From CALCMJ01 sp964475415 (GTDB lineage Bacteria; Bacteroidota; Bacteroidia; Chitinophagales; Saprospiraceae): DNA of 64,000 nucleotides. Position 1 is the stretch's first letter. Every line of letters begins with the position of its first letter. The notes below the pieces were generated by a model. It saw only the letters and a list, made by a program, of their open reading frames with translations, did not search any database and was not told the DNA's origin. This document shows positions 1 through 10,245 of the stretch, piece after piece. A program made the translations under genes and the position numbers. The stretch covers positions 1 through 64,000 of the forward strand of contig CAYYWZ010000007.1 of the NCBI GenBank assembly GCA_964475415.1, in the 5' to 3' direction.

Positions 1-51
1 AGAGTTCTAAGACAATTATATATAAAGGGATATCGGTAATTCCGAATATCC

Positions 52-1368
52 CTAATTATCCTTTTCTTTTAATATCCAGCGAACTTCATACCTACTTTCT
101 AGCACAGATGATAAGGCTAAACCAGAAAGACAAAAGGTCAGAAATAATACAAAGCCAACACTTAGAGAAGAGTTATCAGTAGTTAGAATTTCTATTTTTT
201 TGCTCATCTCTTCTAATTGCATAAGCTGACTATTGATAATTCCTCTGAAACCAATGTATGACATAAAAATACCAACTACTATAACATCAGCCATAGACCA
301 CTTACTAGATCTAAGTCCAAAAAATCTAATCCATCTATTATCTATAAGTGCAGATTTATTCAAAAGAAAAAATGACGCTGATATTTTAAAAAATGGAAAT
401 ATAATACTAAATAAAAAAATAAGTATCCCGATTATCTTAGACTGTAATTCTGTATCTCTATATAATATCTGAACCACCTCAAAAATACTTTTACTCTGAA
501 AAAAAAGTACTTGATTCTCGAAGGTAATTTGCTCAGATAATAATGTAAAATCGAATCGATCTATTCTTGCATCTATGTCGATCATAGGGGTAAGAATTCC
601 TCCTAACAACAATACAATACAAAGAATTATAGATAGGTAAGCTAAGGTTCTGCCTATTTTGTAATTCCTAAAAAACACTACGAGGAAAAAAACTGCAGAA
701 AGCAAAAAAATAACATAAGCTTTAGATTTTTGCTTAGCATCAATCTTGTTCAATCTAGCATTGAGGTAGCTCGTACAAAAATTAATATCTTCACAATTAT
801 GTTTTTCTAGTAGAAGATCTATAGCTCCAAAATCTTCCTCCCCTACTGTCCGCTCAACAAGTTCATCAATTTTTTCTTGTATAAAAACCCTAAGTTTTTC
901 CCGTGACTCAAATTTATCTAGTTCTAATAATATAATCTCTGTAAGTCTAGGTACTTTTTTTCTGATTTCGTCAAACTCTAGGACTATAGATTGTATAAAT
1001 TCTGTTATTGTTTTTTTAAACCAGCTCTTCTTTGTATTACGCTCTTCAAAGATACGTTCTACCTCATCTATAAGTTTATATAAACCATCTGCTACAAGCG
1101 CTCTTAATTCTTCTTTGTTATTAGCTGTAAGTTGAAATTCTCTAACTTTTTTTGCCAAAATACCTGCTATCTTCTCCTTCCATGCGTGTACACTGAGCAT
1201 ACCATATTTTACATGACTTAGCTCAGAATGATCATGAATAATTGTTTGTCTCTCTTTGGCAACTACTATAATTTGGAAGCTCATTATAGTAATTACAACA
1301 AGCAAAAATACAGATACAAATATTCGGAAAGTATTTTGATTCATAAGTCTTGCTACATATTTAGCCAT
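52..1368 (-). CDS. PqiA-like integral membrane protein
   Basis: 438 residues. There is one N-terminal membrane segment (about residues 15-37), then a long charged, probably coiled-coil domain (about 40-215) rich in Glu and Lys, then about five further hydrophobic segments. In the C-terminal part, the Pro-Phe-Phe-Lys turn after a membrane helix (IIFPFFKISASFFLL) and the following SKWSMADVIVVGIF resemble the paraquat-inducible protein A family, whose hallmark is a KWSMLDVF-type motif between two helices. PqiA proteins work with MCE-type lipid transporters in other phyla; no MCE gene is visible here, so the role is inferred only at family level. The large N-terminal domain is not part of the classic PqiA fold. 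It is transcribed away from the DUF5606 gene, from a shared intergenic region of about 120 bp. Confidence 0.6.
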   Translation of the reverse strand: MAKYVARLMNQNTFRIFVSVFLLVVITIMSFQIIVVAKERQTIIHDHSELSHVKYGMLSVHAWKEKIAGILAKKVREFQLTANNKEELRALVADGLYKLIDEVERIFEERNTKKSWFKKTITEFIQSIVLEFDEIRKKVPRLTEIILLELDKFESREKLRVFIQEKIDELVERTVGEEDFGAIDLLLEKHNCEDINFCTSYLNARLNKIDAKQKSKAYVIFLLSAVFFLVVFFRNYKIGRTLAYLSIILCIVLLLGGILTPMIDIDARIDRFDFTLLSEQITFENQVLFFQSKSIFEVVQILYRDTELQSKIIGILIFLFSIIFPFFKISASFFLLNKSALIDNRWIRFFGLRSSKWSMADVIVVGIFMSYIGFRGIINSQLMQLEEMSKKIEILTTDNSSLSVGFVLFLTFCLSGLALSSVLESRYEVRWILKEKDN

Positions 1369-1485
1369 ATTACATCTAACATCCTATTTATTTTTTAAAA
1401 AAAAAGGGATACATTGCAATTATGGCCATGTATAGATGGCATCTTTGATTTAATATCCCTACATTCGCGTCCTAAATTTTATACG

Positions 1486-1887
1486 ATGAATCTCGAACCA
1501 TATGTAGCAGTTAGCGGACTTCCTGGTGTATTTAAGTTAGTAACTTCTAGAGCCAACGGTCTCGTTGTAGAAGATCTAGATAATGGCAAAGTAAAATTTT
1601 GTTCTATGAGGAAACACCAATTCACTCCTCTAGGTACTGTAGCTATCTATACACTAGAAGATTCTACAGAGCTGAAGACTATTTTCCAGACTATGGTAGC
1701 GCAGCTGGACACCAATCCTCCTACACCGACGAATGCTCCGACTCATGAGATTTTCGAATATTTTGAAAAAATTCTTCCAGAGTTTGATGAAGATAGAGTA
1801 TACATAAGCGACATAAAAAAGGTAATTAAGTGGTTCAATTTCCTTAAAGAGCGAAATCTACTAGTAGCTTCTGAAGAAGAAGAATAA
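1486..1887 (+). CDS. DUF5606 family protein
   Basis: 133 residues when started at the ATG at 1486. The frame is open further upstream, but the codons before this Met do not look like protein of this family, and the family normally begins with M(N/D)L followed by a SGxPG(L/V)FKLV segment, which is seen here (VSGLPGVFKLV). The N-terminal half is the small beta-rich domain with the GLVVEDLDNGK stretch; the C-terminal third is acidic and helical, ending EEEE. The family is confined to Bacteroidota and has no established function that I know of; it is usually a single soluble cytoplasmic protein. Identification by sequence pattern is good; function is unknown. Confidence 0.75.
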   Translation: MNLEPYVAVSGLPGVFKLVTSRANGLVVEDLDNGKVKFCSMRKHQFTPLGTVAIYTLEDSTELKTIFQTMVAQLDTNPPTPTNAPTHEIFEYFEKILPEFDEDRVYISDIKKVIKWFNFLKERNLLVASEEEE

Positions 1888-2790
1888 AAATATCACGCTA
1901 AATAGTTACCTCAAGAAAATAATTTAGATTCTATTCTTTTACATTTTACCTATTTCTATAGATAGTCGAAAAGAAAAAATCAAAATCCCGAACAACCTAA
2001 ATTAAACAACGTAAAATAGTATTCTGTATGTCAGAATTCTAAATGTAAGCCAATTTACATTTTGTCTTGAACATATATTTATATTGTGACCGCCATACAA
2101 ACCAGCGTCTTAAAAGTACAAGTTGCGACAGCAACAACCTTAACAACAACAGAGTTTGACATTTTAAAACGCCCTTTTATTTATCAAATTCAAAATATCA
2201 CCCTTATTTTGAGAATTGACACCCTTTTACATTTTTTAGCATTACCAGCGGATTGACTTTTGTCTTCCGCTTTTTTTTTACCCCTTCTCGATTTTCTAAT
2301 TATATATATTAATATAATTGTGCTTAAATAATTGACAGTCGTCTTATAGATAGATCATAAAAAATATTGTTCGAGATTGGACACCCAAGGCTTTTCTTGA
2401 ATATTTATAAAAGACGAATTACGCACAAGTAGTTCGTTCTCTTTTTACATTAGATTCACTTTAAAGAGGTAGTTTAATATACGTACCAATTATGAGTTAT
2501 ACTAGGTTATCCCAATATGTCAGCTACTTATCAGGTAGCTTAGTATACGGTCTACTTTTGGTATAGCATTTTACAGTTATATATTTTACACACTCACGAT
2601 ATGGTACCTATAACTTATGATTTCGTATTTAGAGTAATTATGAGACACTTGAGTAATACAAAAGATTTTCAACACCCTTTAAATTTGTAGGTCCCATGTT
2701 TTAGAAGATTCTTTTAAAATTAGGATCATACAAGACATAACAGTATTTGTTGTGTATGGCGGCATAAAAATATGTCGCCATTTTTTTGTC
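1888..2790. other. Intergenic region, no gene recognised
   Basis: About 900 bp, AT-rich, with frequent stop codons in all frames. The only clear elements are the hairpin with T-run at 2247-2279 and a short hairpin AGCTAC/GTAGCT near 2523-2541. No protein remnant could be recognised. It separates the DUF5606 gene from the decayed lyase, which is read towards it. Confidence 0.6.
2247..2279 (+). terminator. Rho-independent terminator-like hairpin
   Basis: Stem AGCGGA / TCCGCT with a 13-nt loop, followed directly by a run of nine T. It lies 360 bp downstream of the DUF5606 stop codon, so it either ends a long 3' untranslated region or closes a separate small transcript starting in 1.9-2.2 kb. 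No coding frame is seen just before it. Confidence 0.6.
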
Positions 2791-4440
2791 TTATCTTGAA
2801 ATAATAAAATGTTGAGATTGATAAGTTTTTTCTCCTTTAAAAACGATAATATAGGAACCGTTAAACAAGGAAGAGACATCAAGTTCCAATTTTGAATCAG
2901 AGGTTTTTTTATCTAAAATTTTTCTCCCATCTATACTATAAACAGAAATAAAATTAACATGATTCATATTTTTCAAATGTAGAATATCTTGAGCAGGTAT
3001 AGGATATAATAGTGCTTGATTTGCTAATTCATTTTCTTCGGTAGAAACTAACTTATTTCCATAAAACTCTATTTCTCCAATAGCACTCCATACACTAGTA
3101 CGGCTATCTCCATCTTCATTAAACCTGCCGTAGCCTAACAGCTTTACATACCTTGCCTCTACTGGGACTACTTCGTATTGATTAAAGTCTTTTGTATTTC
3201 TTGCTGTAAATAACAAATCCCCAGCAATCGGAAGTATTATAGAAAAATCAGAATCATCCGTCCCAGTAGTGGATACTAAAACTTGATATCCAAAAGCATC
3301 TGACTTATTAGTTGTGCTAAATCGGATTAAACCAATGGAATGAATTTCGGTTAAATCATAAATTATATATTCTCCATCTCCTTTGTAATCTCCGGGTACA
3401 ACATAACCATCATCAGCAGCCCAAACGGTTTCATTGTCCTTGTCTAAAGAATTCTTAGCGTAATTAAATTTATCAACTCCATTTACCTCTTCTTTTGAAA
3501 AAGAATGTACCGTAACCTTATCAGATGGAAGGCCAGTACCCATATTAATCAAGTCATACAAATCTGTCAAATCAGCGCCTTCTTGCGTAACTGTTAAGGT
3601 TCGAACAATATCGTCGCCTCCAGCATCCTGTGTAAATCTTATGGACCCAATTCTACTTGATGTATCCATATTTTTTGTTACCATAACTACAACAGTTGTA
3701 TTGCCATCACCTGAATTAGTATCTATGCTTATCCAATTATTCATTAGATACTGCGGTCCAACTTACAGGTCTCACTATCACCAGAGTTGCTTAATGAAGA
3801 ATCCATTTTTTTATACCTGTAGAAATAATTATTACTAATTATATGGCCTACATTTGCACAAGGATCATTTTCAGAATTGTATTGATATTCCGCTAATACT
3901 AAAGCTCCTGCACTTTCCTTATTCATAAACGAACAGTTGATAACCTTATTATTAGTTCCATACAATACGATCCATCTGTGTTTTGTAATCGAATTGTCAG
4001 CCATATCCTCTTCTAGATCATCTGGATGTATAGCTAAGCCATCTATCGCACAATTTTGAATTGTACTAAAGTTAGCATAATCAGTTCCGTTTCTAAATTG
4101 AATAAAATTGCTTGCTCCAAAACCTCCTTGCCAATGAAAAACATCAACTACTACGTAATCTCCTCCAATATTCATTTGTAGACCTCCAATAAACTTGACC
4201 CCTCCAGAATTTTCCCTCTAAAAATTATAGGATTTTCTGCCGTTCCATTACCAACAAAATCTATTCGACTATCTGTATCATATATACCATTTGCTAATAC
4301 GATTTGATCACCAGGTTCATACGTCTGATCCTCTAGTTGCTTCAGGTCAGAAATGTTATACGTAGTTTGTGAAAATATAGGATATGTAAATATTACTAAT
4401 GCAGTAAAAATTAGTCGAGATTTTAAAGTGAAGAGAAATT
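2791..4440 (-). pseudogene. Decayed secreted PL6-type polysaccharide lyase with BACON, discoidin and T9SS domains
   Basis: Read on the minus strand, the pieces come in the order of one secreted enzyme. At about 4440-4220 there is a signal peptide ending SQ and the PL6/chondroitinase-B-like start (ISDLKQLEDQTYEPGDQIVL). After a one-base frame change near 4208-4219, the beta-helix part follows at 4175-3775 (HRWIVLYGTNNKVINCSF, IISNNYFYR). The rest of the catalytic domain is missing: at about 3775-3744 the frame passes into PVSWTAVSN, the start of a BACON domain, and shifts again into the frame 3744-2791. That last frame encodes the rest of BACON, an F5/8 type C (discoidin-like) domain and a T9SS type A sorting domain (LLYPIPAQDILHL ... 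FIISR). No in-frame ATG lies before the signal peptide. Two or more frameshifts plus an internal deletion make it non-functional as a lyase. The 3' frame alone could still be read but has no signal peptide. Confidence 0.75.
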
Positions 4441-5268
4441 TCCTATAAAAAAAATTAAAAAGTAATAATTTAAAGCACAGGTATTTGTGTATAAATTGAT
4501 ATCACTAAATGTAAAACATATTTAAATAAACTATGGGCATCAATACATTTCTATATTACCTAAATATAAAGAGAAGTAACAAAAAAAATAGTCAAACCTA
4601 GCAGGATTCCTGAAATATTTAATTGGCTACTTATTAATAATTTGCACCCTAAATCTTTCCATTAATAAGCATGTAAGCGTAGCTGTTTATTGGGTTGAAA
4701 ATTTGTAAATATTTGCAAATCTGTTTCTTAAAATAGTAAGATAAATAATGATCGGGAATCCAACTTTAGAGCAAAGCCCTATTCCTTTACCAAAGGAATA
4801 TCTACTAAATTTTCCAAATATTGTTTTATTAATCTAGGTTTTTTGTGCCTATAATTTGGATTTTACAGTACTTGAAGTTTAGTATATTCGTATTAATTTA
4901 TTTTTTAAGGATATGTTTTAATGTAATTAACTCAAAAAAGTTTGCTAAAAATATTATGTTTATGCTATACCTATAGCATATTTAGAGCTCTTTACGTAAA
5001 TTAAACACGAACTCTACAAACTATGAAAGTTTTTAACTATTTTGAGAATCCATGAAATTTAAATAAACACTTAGATCAAATAGGAACTATGAGTGCCTTA
5101 GAAAAACGCTATTGTAGTTGAATTCTGACAACCTTGTTATAAAAATTTAATTCTTGTAAGCTATTTAAATTTATCTTTTTAGATTTAATTTCTACTAAAA
5201 ATATTTAGCAAGCTTGCAAAAAAGACCAGTTTTAGAAATACTATTATTAACATGAAAAAAATTTATTT
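4441..5268. other. Intergenic region upstream of susC, with short perfect palindromes
   Basis: No gene recognised in about 830 bp. Two perfect hairpins stand out: TATTCCTTT/AAAGGAATA with a 3-nt loop (4780-4800) and TATGCTAT/ATAGCATA with a 4-nt loop (4961-4980). Neither has a long T-run, so they may be operators or RNA structures of the susC leader rather than terminators. No convincing TAnnTTTG promoter with a spaced TTG box was found close to the susC start. Confidence 0.4.
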
Positions 5269-8200
5269 ATGAAGCTATGTAAAGCTCAAATCACACAGTG
5301 CGCATTAGTATTGCTCTGTATGATAATTTCAATGTCCATGAGCTATGGACAGACAACCATAAAGGGAAAAGTTACAGAGGCCCTCACTGGACAAGCTGTT
5401 ATCGGGGCAACAGTACTTGTCAAAAGTACTGGTGAAGGTACGATCACCGACATCGATGGTAATTATTCTATTCAAGCATCTGAAGGTGATGTATTGACTT
5501 TCTCTTATGTCGGTTTCGGGGATAAGACTATGACAGTAGGTACATCACAGCTTATAGATGTACAGATGGCAGAAGGAGAATTTCTAGATGAAGTAGTCGT
5601 AATAGGTTATGCAGCTCAGACAAGAGGCGATATTACAGGTGCTGTAGAATCGGTAGATATGTTAGAAGCAATCAAAGCCCCTTTAGTTAACGCCGCAGAA
5701 GCACTGCAAGGTAGAGTCTCTGGTGTAACCATTATAAACAATGGTAATCCTGGAGCTGCTCCCACTGTAAGAATTAGAGGTTTTGGAACAACAGGAAATA
5801 ACGATCCTCTTTACATTATCGACGGAGTGCAGACTACTGATGGTTCTATTCTTAATGCTATCAGTCCATCTGACATTGAGCAGATGAACGTACTAAAAGA
5901 TGCTGCGGCCGCTATTTATGGGTCTAGAGCATCTAATGGGGTTGTCATTATTACAACAAAGAGTGGGAGTTACAATCAGAATGAACCAAATGTATCGTTT
6001 AACGCGTATACAGGTTCAGCGACTGTTATTAACACTCCAGATTTGCTGAATACTCAGCAACATGCAGATATGATTTTCGAAAGCTTTAGAAATGATGGTG
6101 TCCCTACAGATCACCCTCAGTATGGAAATGGAGATACACCAGTGATTCCAGCAAATTTAGCAGGAGCTCCTTTTAATGTTCCTACAAACCAAGCTGGGAC
6201 AGATTGGTTAGATGAAATATTCAGATCTGCACCGACTCAAAATGTAGATTTTTCTGTATCTAATGGAAATGAGACTTCTAAATATGCTTTCTCACTTGGG
6301 TACTTGAATAGAGATGGTATTCAACTAGCTACTGGATTTAATAGAGGAGTGGCAAGAATAAACTCTGAATTAAAGGTGAATGACCGAATTACGGTTGGAG
6401 AGCACATTAATCTTTCTCTAAGTAATTCTCAGTTCAATAATGGAGTACAAGTAGCTGCTAGATCTAGCCCATTAATTCCTGTTAGAGATGGTGAAGGGAA
6501 CTTTGCAGGAACATATGCATCATCAGCAGGTCTTGGTAATGCTACAAACCCAGTTGCTGATCTTTCAAGAGGAAGTGACAACTTCTTCAGGCAAACTAGA
6601 GTAATCGGTGATATCTTTGCTAAAGTCAAATTAGTAGATGGACTTACTTTTAAAACTTCTATTGGTGGTGATTTTAATGGTATCTACGATAGAAATTTCT
6701 TAGCATTGAATCCTGAACATTCAGAAGCAAGAACGGTTAATTCCTTACAAGAACAGAATATTAACGGATTTAACTGGGTATGGACCAATACTTTGAATTA
6801 TATCAAGGAAGTAAATAAGCATACATTTAATGTTTTAGTTGGAACTGAAGCGTTGAGGAATCGAGTAAAAGGATCGCAGATTAGAGTGGAAGATTTCTTA
6901 TTTGAGACGCCAGATTTTTATACATTGACAACAGGTGCAGGTGCTCCTCAGGTTTTATTCGCATTTGACGTAGAGAACACTATATCTTCATATTTTGGAT
7001 CGTTAAACTATTCTTTCGATGACAAGTATTACCTAACAGCGACGTTGAGGAATGATAACTCTTCTAACTTCTTACCAGAAAATACTGGTGATATCTTCCC
7101 ATCGATAAGTGCAGGTTGGGTAGTAAGCAATGAAAACTTTTTTAACAAAGGTGGTATATTAAACTATCTGAAATTAAAAGCATCTTGGGGTCAACTAGGA
7201 AACCAAGATACTGGAATTGCAAACAACCCTGGAATTAGTATTTCTGGTCTTGATATTGCAACTGCGAACTATCCATTTGGAGGATCAATAGCTACAGGTG
7301 CTATACTTCGTCAAGTTGGAAATTCAGCTATTACATGGGAAACAAGTGAAACTAGTAATATAGGTTTAGAACTAGGATTACTAAATAATGATTTACTCTT
7401 TGCAGTAGAATACTTTAGAATCACGACAAAAGATTTGATAGGTCAGGATTTCTCTTTAATTAATGATTTATCAATAGATGCGCAAGCGCCATTCGTTAAT
7501 CTAGGTTCTATTGTTAACAAAGGTTTCGACTTTAGTTTATCTTATGAAAAGGAAACAAACAGCGGATTCTCCTATGGATTTGACGCAACACTATCTACTT
7601 ATACGAATGAGGTTACTGAGCTAGTAAGTGCTTTCCAAGTAGGAGATGCAATACCTTTTGCTGGTAGTTCTGCAAACCGTACAGAAGTAGGACAACCTGT
7701 AGGATCATTCTTTGGAAGAGAAGTAGATGGCATATATAGAACGGAAGCTGAAGTTACTGCTGGCCCTGATCAAGGATTTGAAAATGCTGCAGATGGTGTA
7801 GGTAGATTGAGATATGTAGATCAGAATGGTGACGGTTTGATTAATGATGATGATAGAACATTTATCGGTTCTCCACATCCTGACTTTGTATATGGTATAA
7901 ACCTAAAAGGGGGCTATAAAGGATTTGACGTTTCAGCCTTTTTTAACGGATCACAAGGAAATGAAATCTACAATGCGGTTAGAGTATTTACTGATTTCCC
8001 TACTTTCTTTAATGGTAATAGATCTACTACAGTTCTTGACGCATTCAATGCAGATACTAATCCTAATGGAACTCAACCAGCGTTAAGTTCAAGTGTTAGG
8101 AACAGCGAAATAGCACCTAATTCGTTCTTTGTAGAGGATGGGTCATTCTTTAGGTTAAAGAACATTCAGATCGGTTATACACTTCCATCATCTTTAAGTG

Positions 8201-8385
8201 AGAAGATCGGAATACCTGAAGCTCGTTTCTATGTCAGTGGTTCGAACTTATGGACTGTCACAAATTATTCAGGTGTAGATCCTGAAATCTCTGGTAGTGG
8301 TTCTAATCCTTTAACAATTGGATTGGATGTAAACAATTTCCCTATTTCTAGAGTTTTATTATTCGGTGTTAATTTAAAATTATAA
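5269..8385 (+). CDS. SusC/RagA family TonB-linked outer membrane protein
   Basis: 1038 residues. Signal peptide residues 1-27 ending SYGQ; carboxypeptidase-D-regulatory-like domain about 30-115 (IKGKVTEALTGQAVIGATV); TonB-dependent receptor plug about 118-235 with the LQGRVSGV, RIRG and DGVQ features of the SusC subfamily; then a 22-strand-type barrel ending in a hydrophobic NLKL. It should import oligomers across the outer membrane, powered by TonB and gated by its SusD partner. The next gene, 4 bp on, is susD, so the two are co-transcribed. A six-codon frame beginning at an ATG at 5252 overlaps the start; it may be chance. The length and the SusD partner fix the subfamily. The substrate is not shown by the sequence; the decayed PL6 lyase upstream hints at a uronic-acid polysaccharide. 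Confidence 0.93.
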   Translation: MKLCKAQITQCALVLLCMIISMSMSYGQTTIKGKVTEALTGQAVIGATVLVKSTGEGTITDIDGNYSIQASEGDVLTFSYVGFGDKTMTVGTSQLIDVQMAEGEFLDEVVVIGYAAQTRGDITGAVESVDMLEAIKAPLVNAAEALQGRVSGVTIINNGNPGAAPTVRIRGFGTTGNNDPLYIIDGVQTTDGSILNAISPSDIEQMNVLKDAAAAIYGSRASNGVVIITTKSGSYNQNEPNVSFNAYTGSATVINTPDLLNTQQHADMIFESFRNDGVPTDHPQYGNGDTPVIPANLAGAPFNVPTNQAGTDWLDEIFRSAPTQNVDFSVSNGNETSKYAFSLGYLNRDGIQLATGFNRGVARINSELKVNDRITVGEHINLSLSNSQFNNGVQVAARSSPLIPVRDGEGNFAGTYASSAGLGNATNPVADLSRGSDNFFRQTRVIGDIFAKVKLVDGLTFKTSIGGDFNGIYDRNFLALNPEHSEARTVNSLQEQNINGFNWVWTNTLNYIKEVNKHTFNVLVGTEALRNRVKGSQIRVEDFLFETPDFYTLTTGAGAPQVLFAFDVENTISSYFGSLNYSFDDKYYLTATLRNDNSSNFLPENTGDIFPSISAGWVVSNENFFNKGGILNYLKLKASWGQLGNQDTGIANNPGISISGLDIATANYPFGGSIATGAILRQVGNSAITWETSETSNIGLELGLLNNDLLFAVEYFRITTKDLIGQDFSLINDLSIDAQAPFVNLGSIVNKGFDFSLSYEKETNSGFSYGFDATLSTYTNEVTELVSAFQVGDAIPFAGSSANRTEVGQPVGSFFGREVDGIYRTEAEVTAGPDQGFENAADGVGRLRYVDQNGDGLINDDDRTFIGSPHPDFVYGINLKGGYKGFDVSAFFNGSQGNEIYNAVRVFTDFPTFFNGNRSTTVLDAFNADTNPNGTQPALSSSVRNSEIAPNSFFVEDGSFFRLKNIQIGYTLPSSLSEKIGIPEARFYVSGSNLWTVTNYSGVDPEISGSGSNPLTIGLDVNNFPISRVLLFGVNLKL

Positions 8386-8388
8386 TCA

Positions 8389-10149
8389 ATGAAAAATTTA
8401 ATAATATTTTGTTTCGTAATGATCGTCGCCGTATATTCTTGTAGCGACGAGTTCCAACAAGTTCCTGCCACCGGAGCATTGAGTTCTGAAGCATTGGCTA
8501 ATGCAGACGGAGTAGATCTTCTTTTAACAGGAGCTTATTCATCATTGAATGGTACAAGGTTTGGTGGATCTGCACAGCAGTTTTCGACAGGTATAGATAA
8601 CTGGTGGATGGATTGTCTATCAGATGATTCTCACAAAGGTAGTACAGATGGTGATCAGCAAGAATTATTTGACTTGGAAACGTACACTATCCTACCTTCC
8701 AATTCTTATATACAAGGAAAATTTCAAAGTTTATACTCAGGCTTGAATAGAGCAAATGCTGTTATCGCTTTGGGAGAACAAATCACAGATGCAGATGTTT
8801 CTGCACAAGTTGCAGAAGCGTATTTTTTAAGAGGATTTTGGTATTTCGAGCTAACGAAGCTATATGGAAATGTTTCTATAATCTCAATTGAGAATTTTAA
8901 TAATTCAGAGTATAATCAACCCAATAACGGACCTGCATGGGATCAAGTAGAAAGTGATTTTCAGTTTGCTATAGATAATTTACCAGAGGATCAAGGAGGT
9001 TCTGGTAGACCTACTAGTGGAGCAGCTCGTGCATTCTTGGCTAAGACACACTTATATCAAGGTGAGTGGGCAGAAGCTTTAGCATTATTCAACACGGTAA
9101 TTAATAGTGGAGAGTATGCCCTAAATTCAGAATATTCAGAAAATTTTAGAGGTTCTGGTGAATTAAGTTCTGAAGTACTTTTTTCAGTGCAGCACTCTAT
9201 TGAAGGAGGTGGATCTCCTAATGGTAACATTGGTAGTTTATTAAGTCACCCAGGTGGAGGTCCTTATGGATCTTGTTGTGGATTTTTCCAGCCTTCGATA
9301 GATCTTGGTAACGCTTTCCAAACAGATGCTAATGGTCTTCCATTATTTGAAGCCTACAACGATAGCGATATTTCAAATGATTACGGAATAGAATCATTTA
9401 GAACAAATGAAAATGGGGAATTTGTAGATGAAATGGGGAATGTACTTCCTGAAGGTGCTGCTCCAGTTCCAACTGCCTTTGATACTCACACAGGTAATTT
9501 AGATCCAAGAATCGATTATACTGTTGGTCGTAGGGATATTGATTTTAATGGATGGGGAAGACATATTGGTAAAGATTGGATCAGAGCAGGATTTAGCGAT
9601 ATCTCAGGACCATATCTAGCTAAGAAAACTTCATTCTGGGCTGATGAAGAAGCTGAACTGAAAGGTAATGGTGGCTGGGGTCAGATTCACTCTGGTCTAG
9701 ACTATAATATTATGCGTTATGCTGATGTTCTGTTAATGGCTGCAGAAGCTGCTGTAGAAACTGGCAATCTTGACCTAGCATTGAACTATGTAAATCAAGT
9801 TAGAAACAGAGCTAAGAACATGTCTTATGTTCAAGCTGCTGGTGGTGGAGATGCTGCTAACTACGTAATCGAACCATACTCCTCTTTCTCAGGTCAAGAC
9901 ATGGCTAGAGAGGCTGTAAGATTTGAAAGAAGAGTAGAACTAGGTATGGAAGGACACCGTATGTTTGATCTAAGAAGATGGGGAACTACTGTTACAACAC
10001 TTAACGAGTATGTACAAAATGAGTCTCGTACTATAGAGAACTTTGGTACTAAAGCAAGAAATTATACCAATACATATGACTTATTACCTATTCCTATTGG
10101 TTCGATTGATTTAAGTGGAGGAGCCCTCACACAAAATCCAGGTTACTAA
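8389..10149 (+). CDS. SusD/RagB family nutrient-binding outer membrane lipoprotein
   Basis: 586 residues. Lipoprotein signal with Cys18 (AVYSC followed by SDE). A SusD-like alpha-helical fold with TPR-type units: the AYFLRGFWYFELTKLYGNV segment, ARAFLAKTHLYQGEWAEALALFNTVI, and the C-terminal RFERRVELGMEGHRMFDLRRWG signature typical of RagB/SusD. It forms the lid on the preceding SusC barrel. Glycan-binding residues cannot be assigned without alignment. Separation from susC is 3 bp; the next gene is behind a strong hairpin. Confidence 0.93.
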   Translation: MKNLIIFCFVMIVAVYSCSDEFQQVPATGALSSEALANADGVDLLLTGAYSSLNGTRFGGSAQQFSTGIDNWWMDCLSDDSHKGSTDGDQQELFDLETYTILPSNSYIQGKFQSLYSGLNRANAVIALGEQITDADVSAQVAEAYFLRGFWYFELTKLYGNVSIISIENFNNSEYNQPNNGPAWDQVESDFQFAIDNLPEDQGGSGRPTSGAARAFLAKTHLYQGEWAEALALFNTVINSGEYALNSEYSENFRGSGELSSEVLFSVQHSIEGGGSPNGNIGSLLSHPGGGPYGSCCGFFQPSIDLGNAFQTDANGLPLFEAYNDSDISNDYGIESFRTNENGEFVDEMGNVLPEGAAPVPTAFDTHTGNLDPRIDYTVGRRDIDFNGWGRHIGKDWIRAGFSDISGPYLAKKTSFWADEEAELKGNGGWGQIHSGLDYNIMRYADVLLMAAEAAVETGNLDLALNYVNQVRNRAKNMSYVQAAGGGDAANYVIEPYSSFSGQDMAREAVRFERRVELGMEGHRMFDLRRWGTTVTTLNEYVQNESRTIENFGTKARNYTNTYDLLPIPIGSIDLSGGALTQNPGY

Positions 10150-10185
10150 TAGAACGTAGTTTCTTTATAAAATTTTAATTTTACT

Positions 10186-10223
10186 GTACAGGGCATTTGC
10201 AAAAATGCCCTGTACTTATTTTA
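10186..10223 (+). terminator. Strong 13-bp hairpin with GCAA loop after susD
   Basis: GTACAGGGCATTT pairs perfectly with AAATGCCCTGTAC around a GCAA tetraloop, followed by TTATTTTA. It starts 36 nt after the susD stop and ends about 30 nt before the next start codon. It should either terminate or attenuate transcription, or protect the 3' end of the susCD message after processing, giving lower expression of the downstream lipoprotein genes. Confidence 0.8.
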
Positions 10224-10245
10224 TACAAATTCTTTTATCTCTGAT

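Noticed and set aside
1414..1485. 24 extra codons before the DUF5606 gene
   Set aside because: The family starts at the Met at 1486; the upstream codons are not like protein of this group.
5252..5272. Six-codon frame MKKIYL overlapping the susC start
   Set aside because: Too short to support; no leader-peptide features such as repeated codons or a following attenuator were seen.
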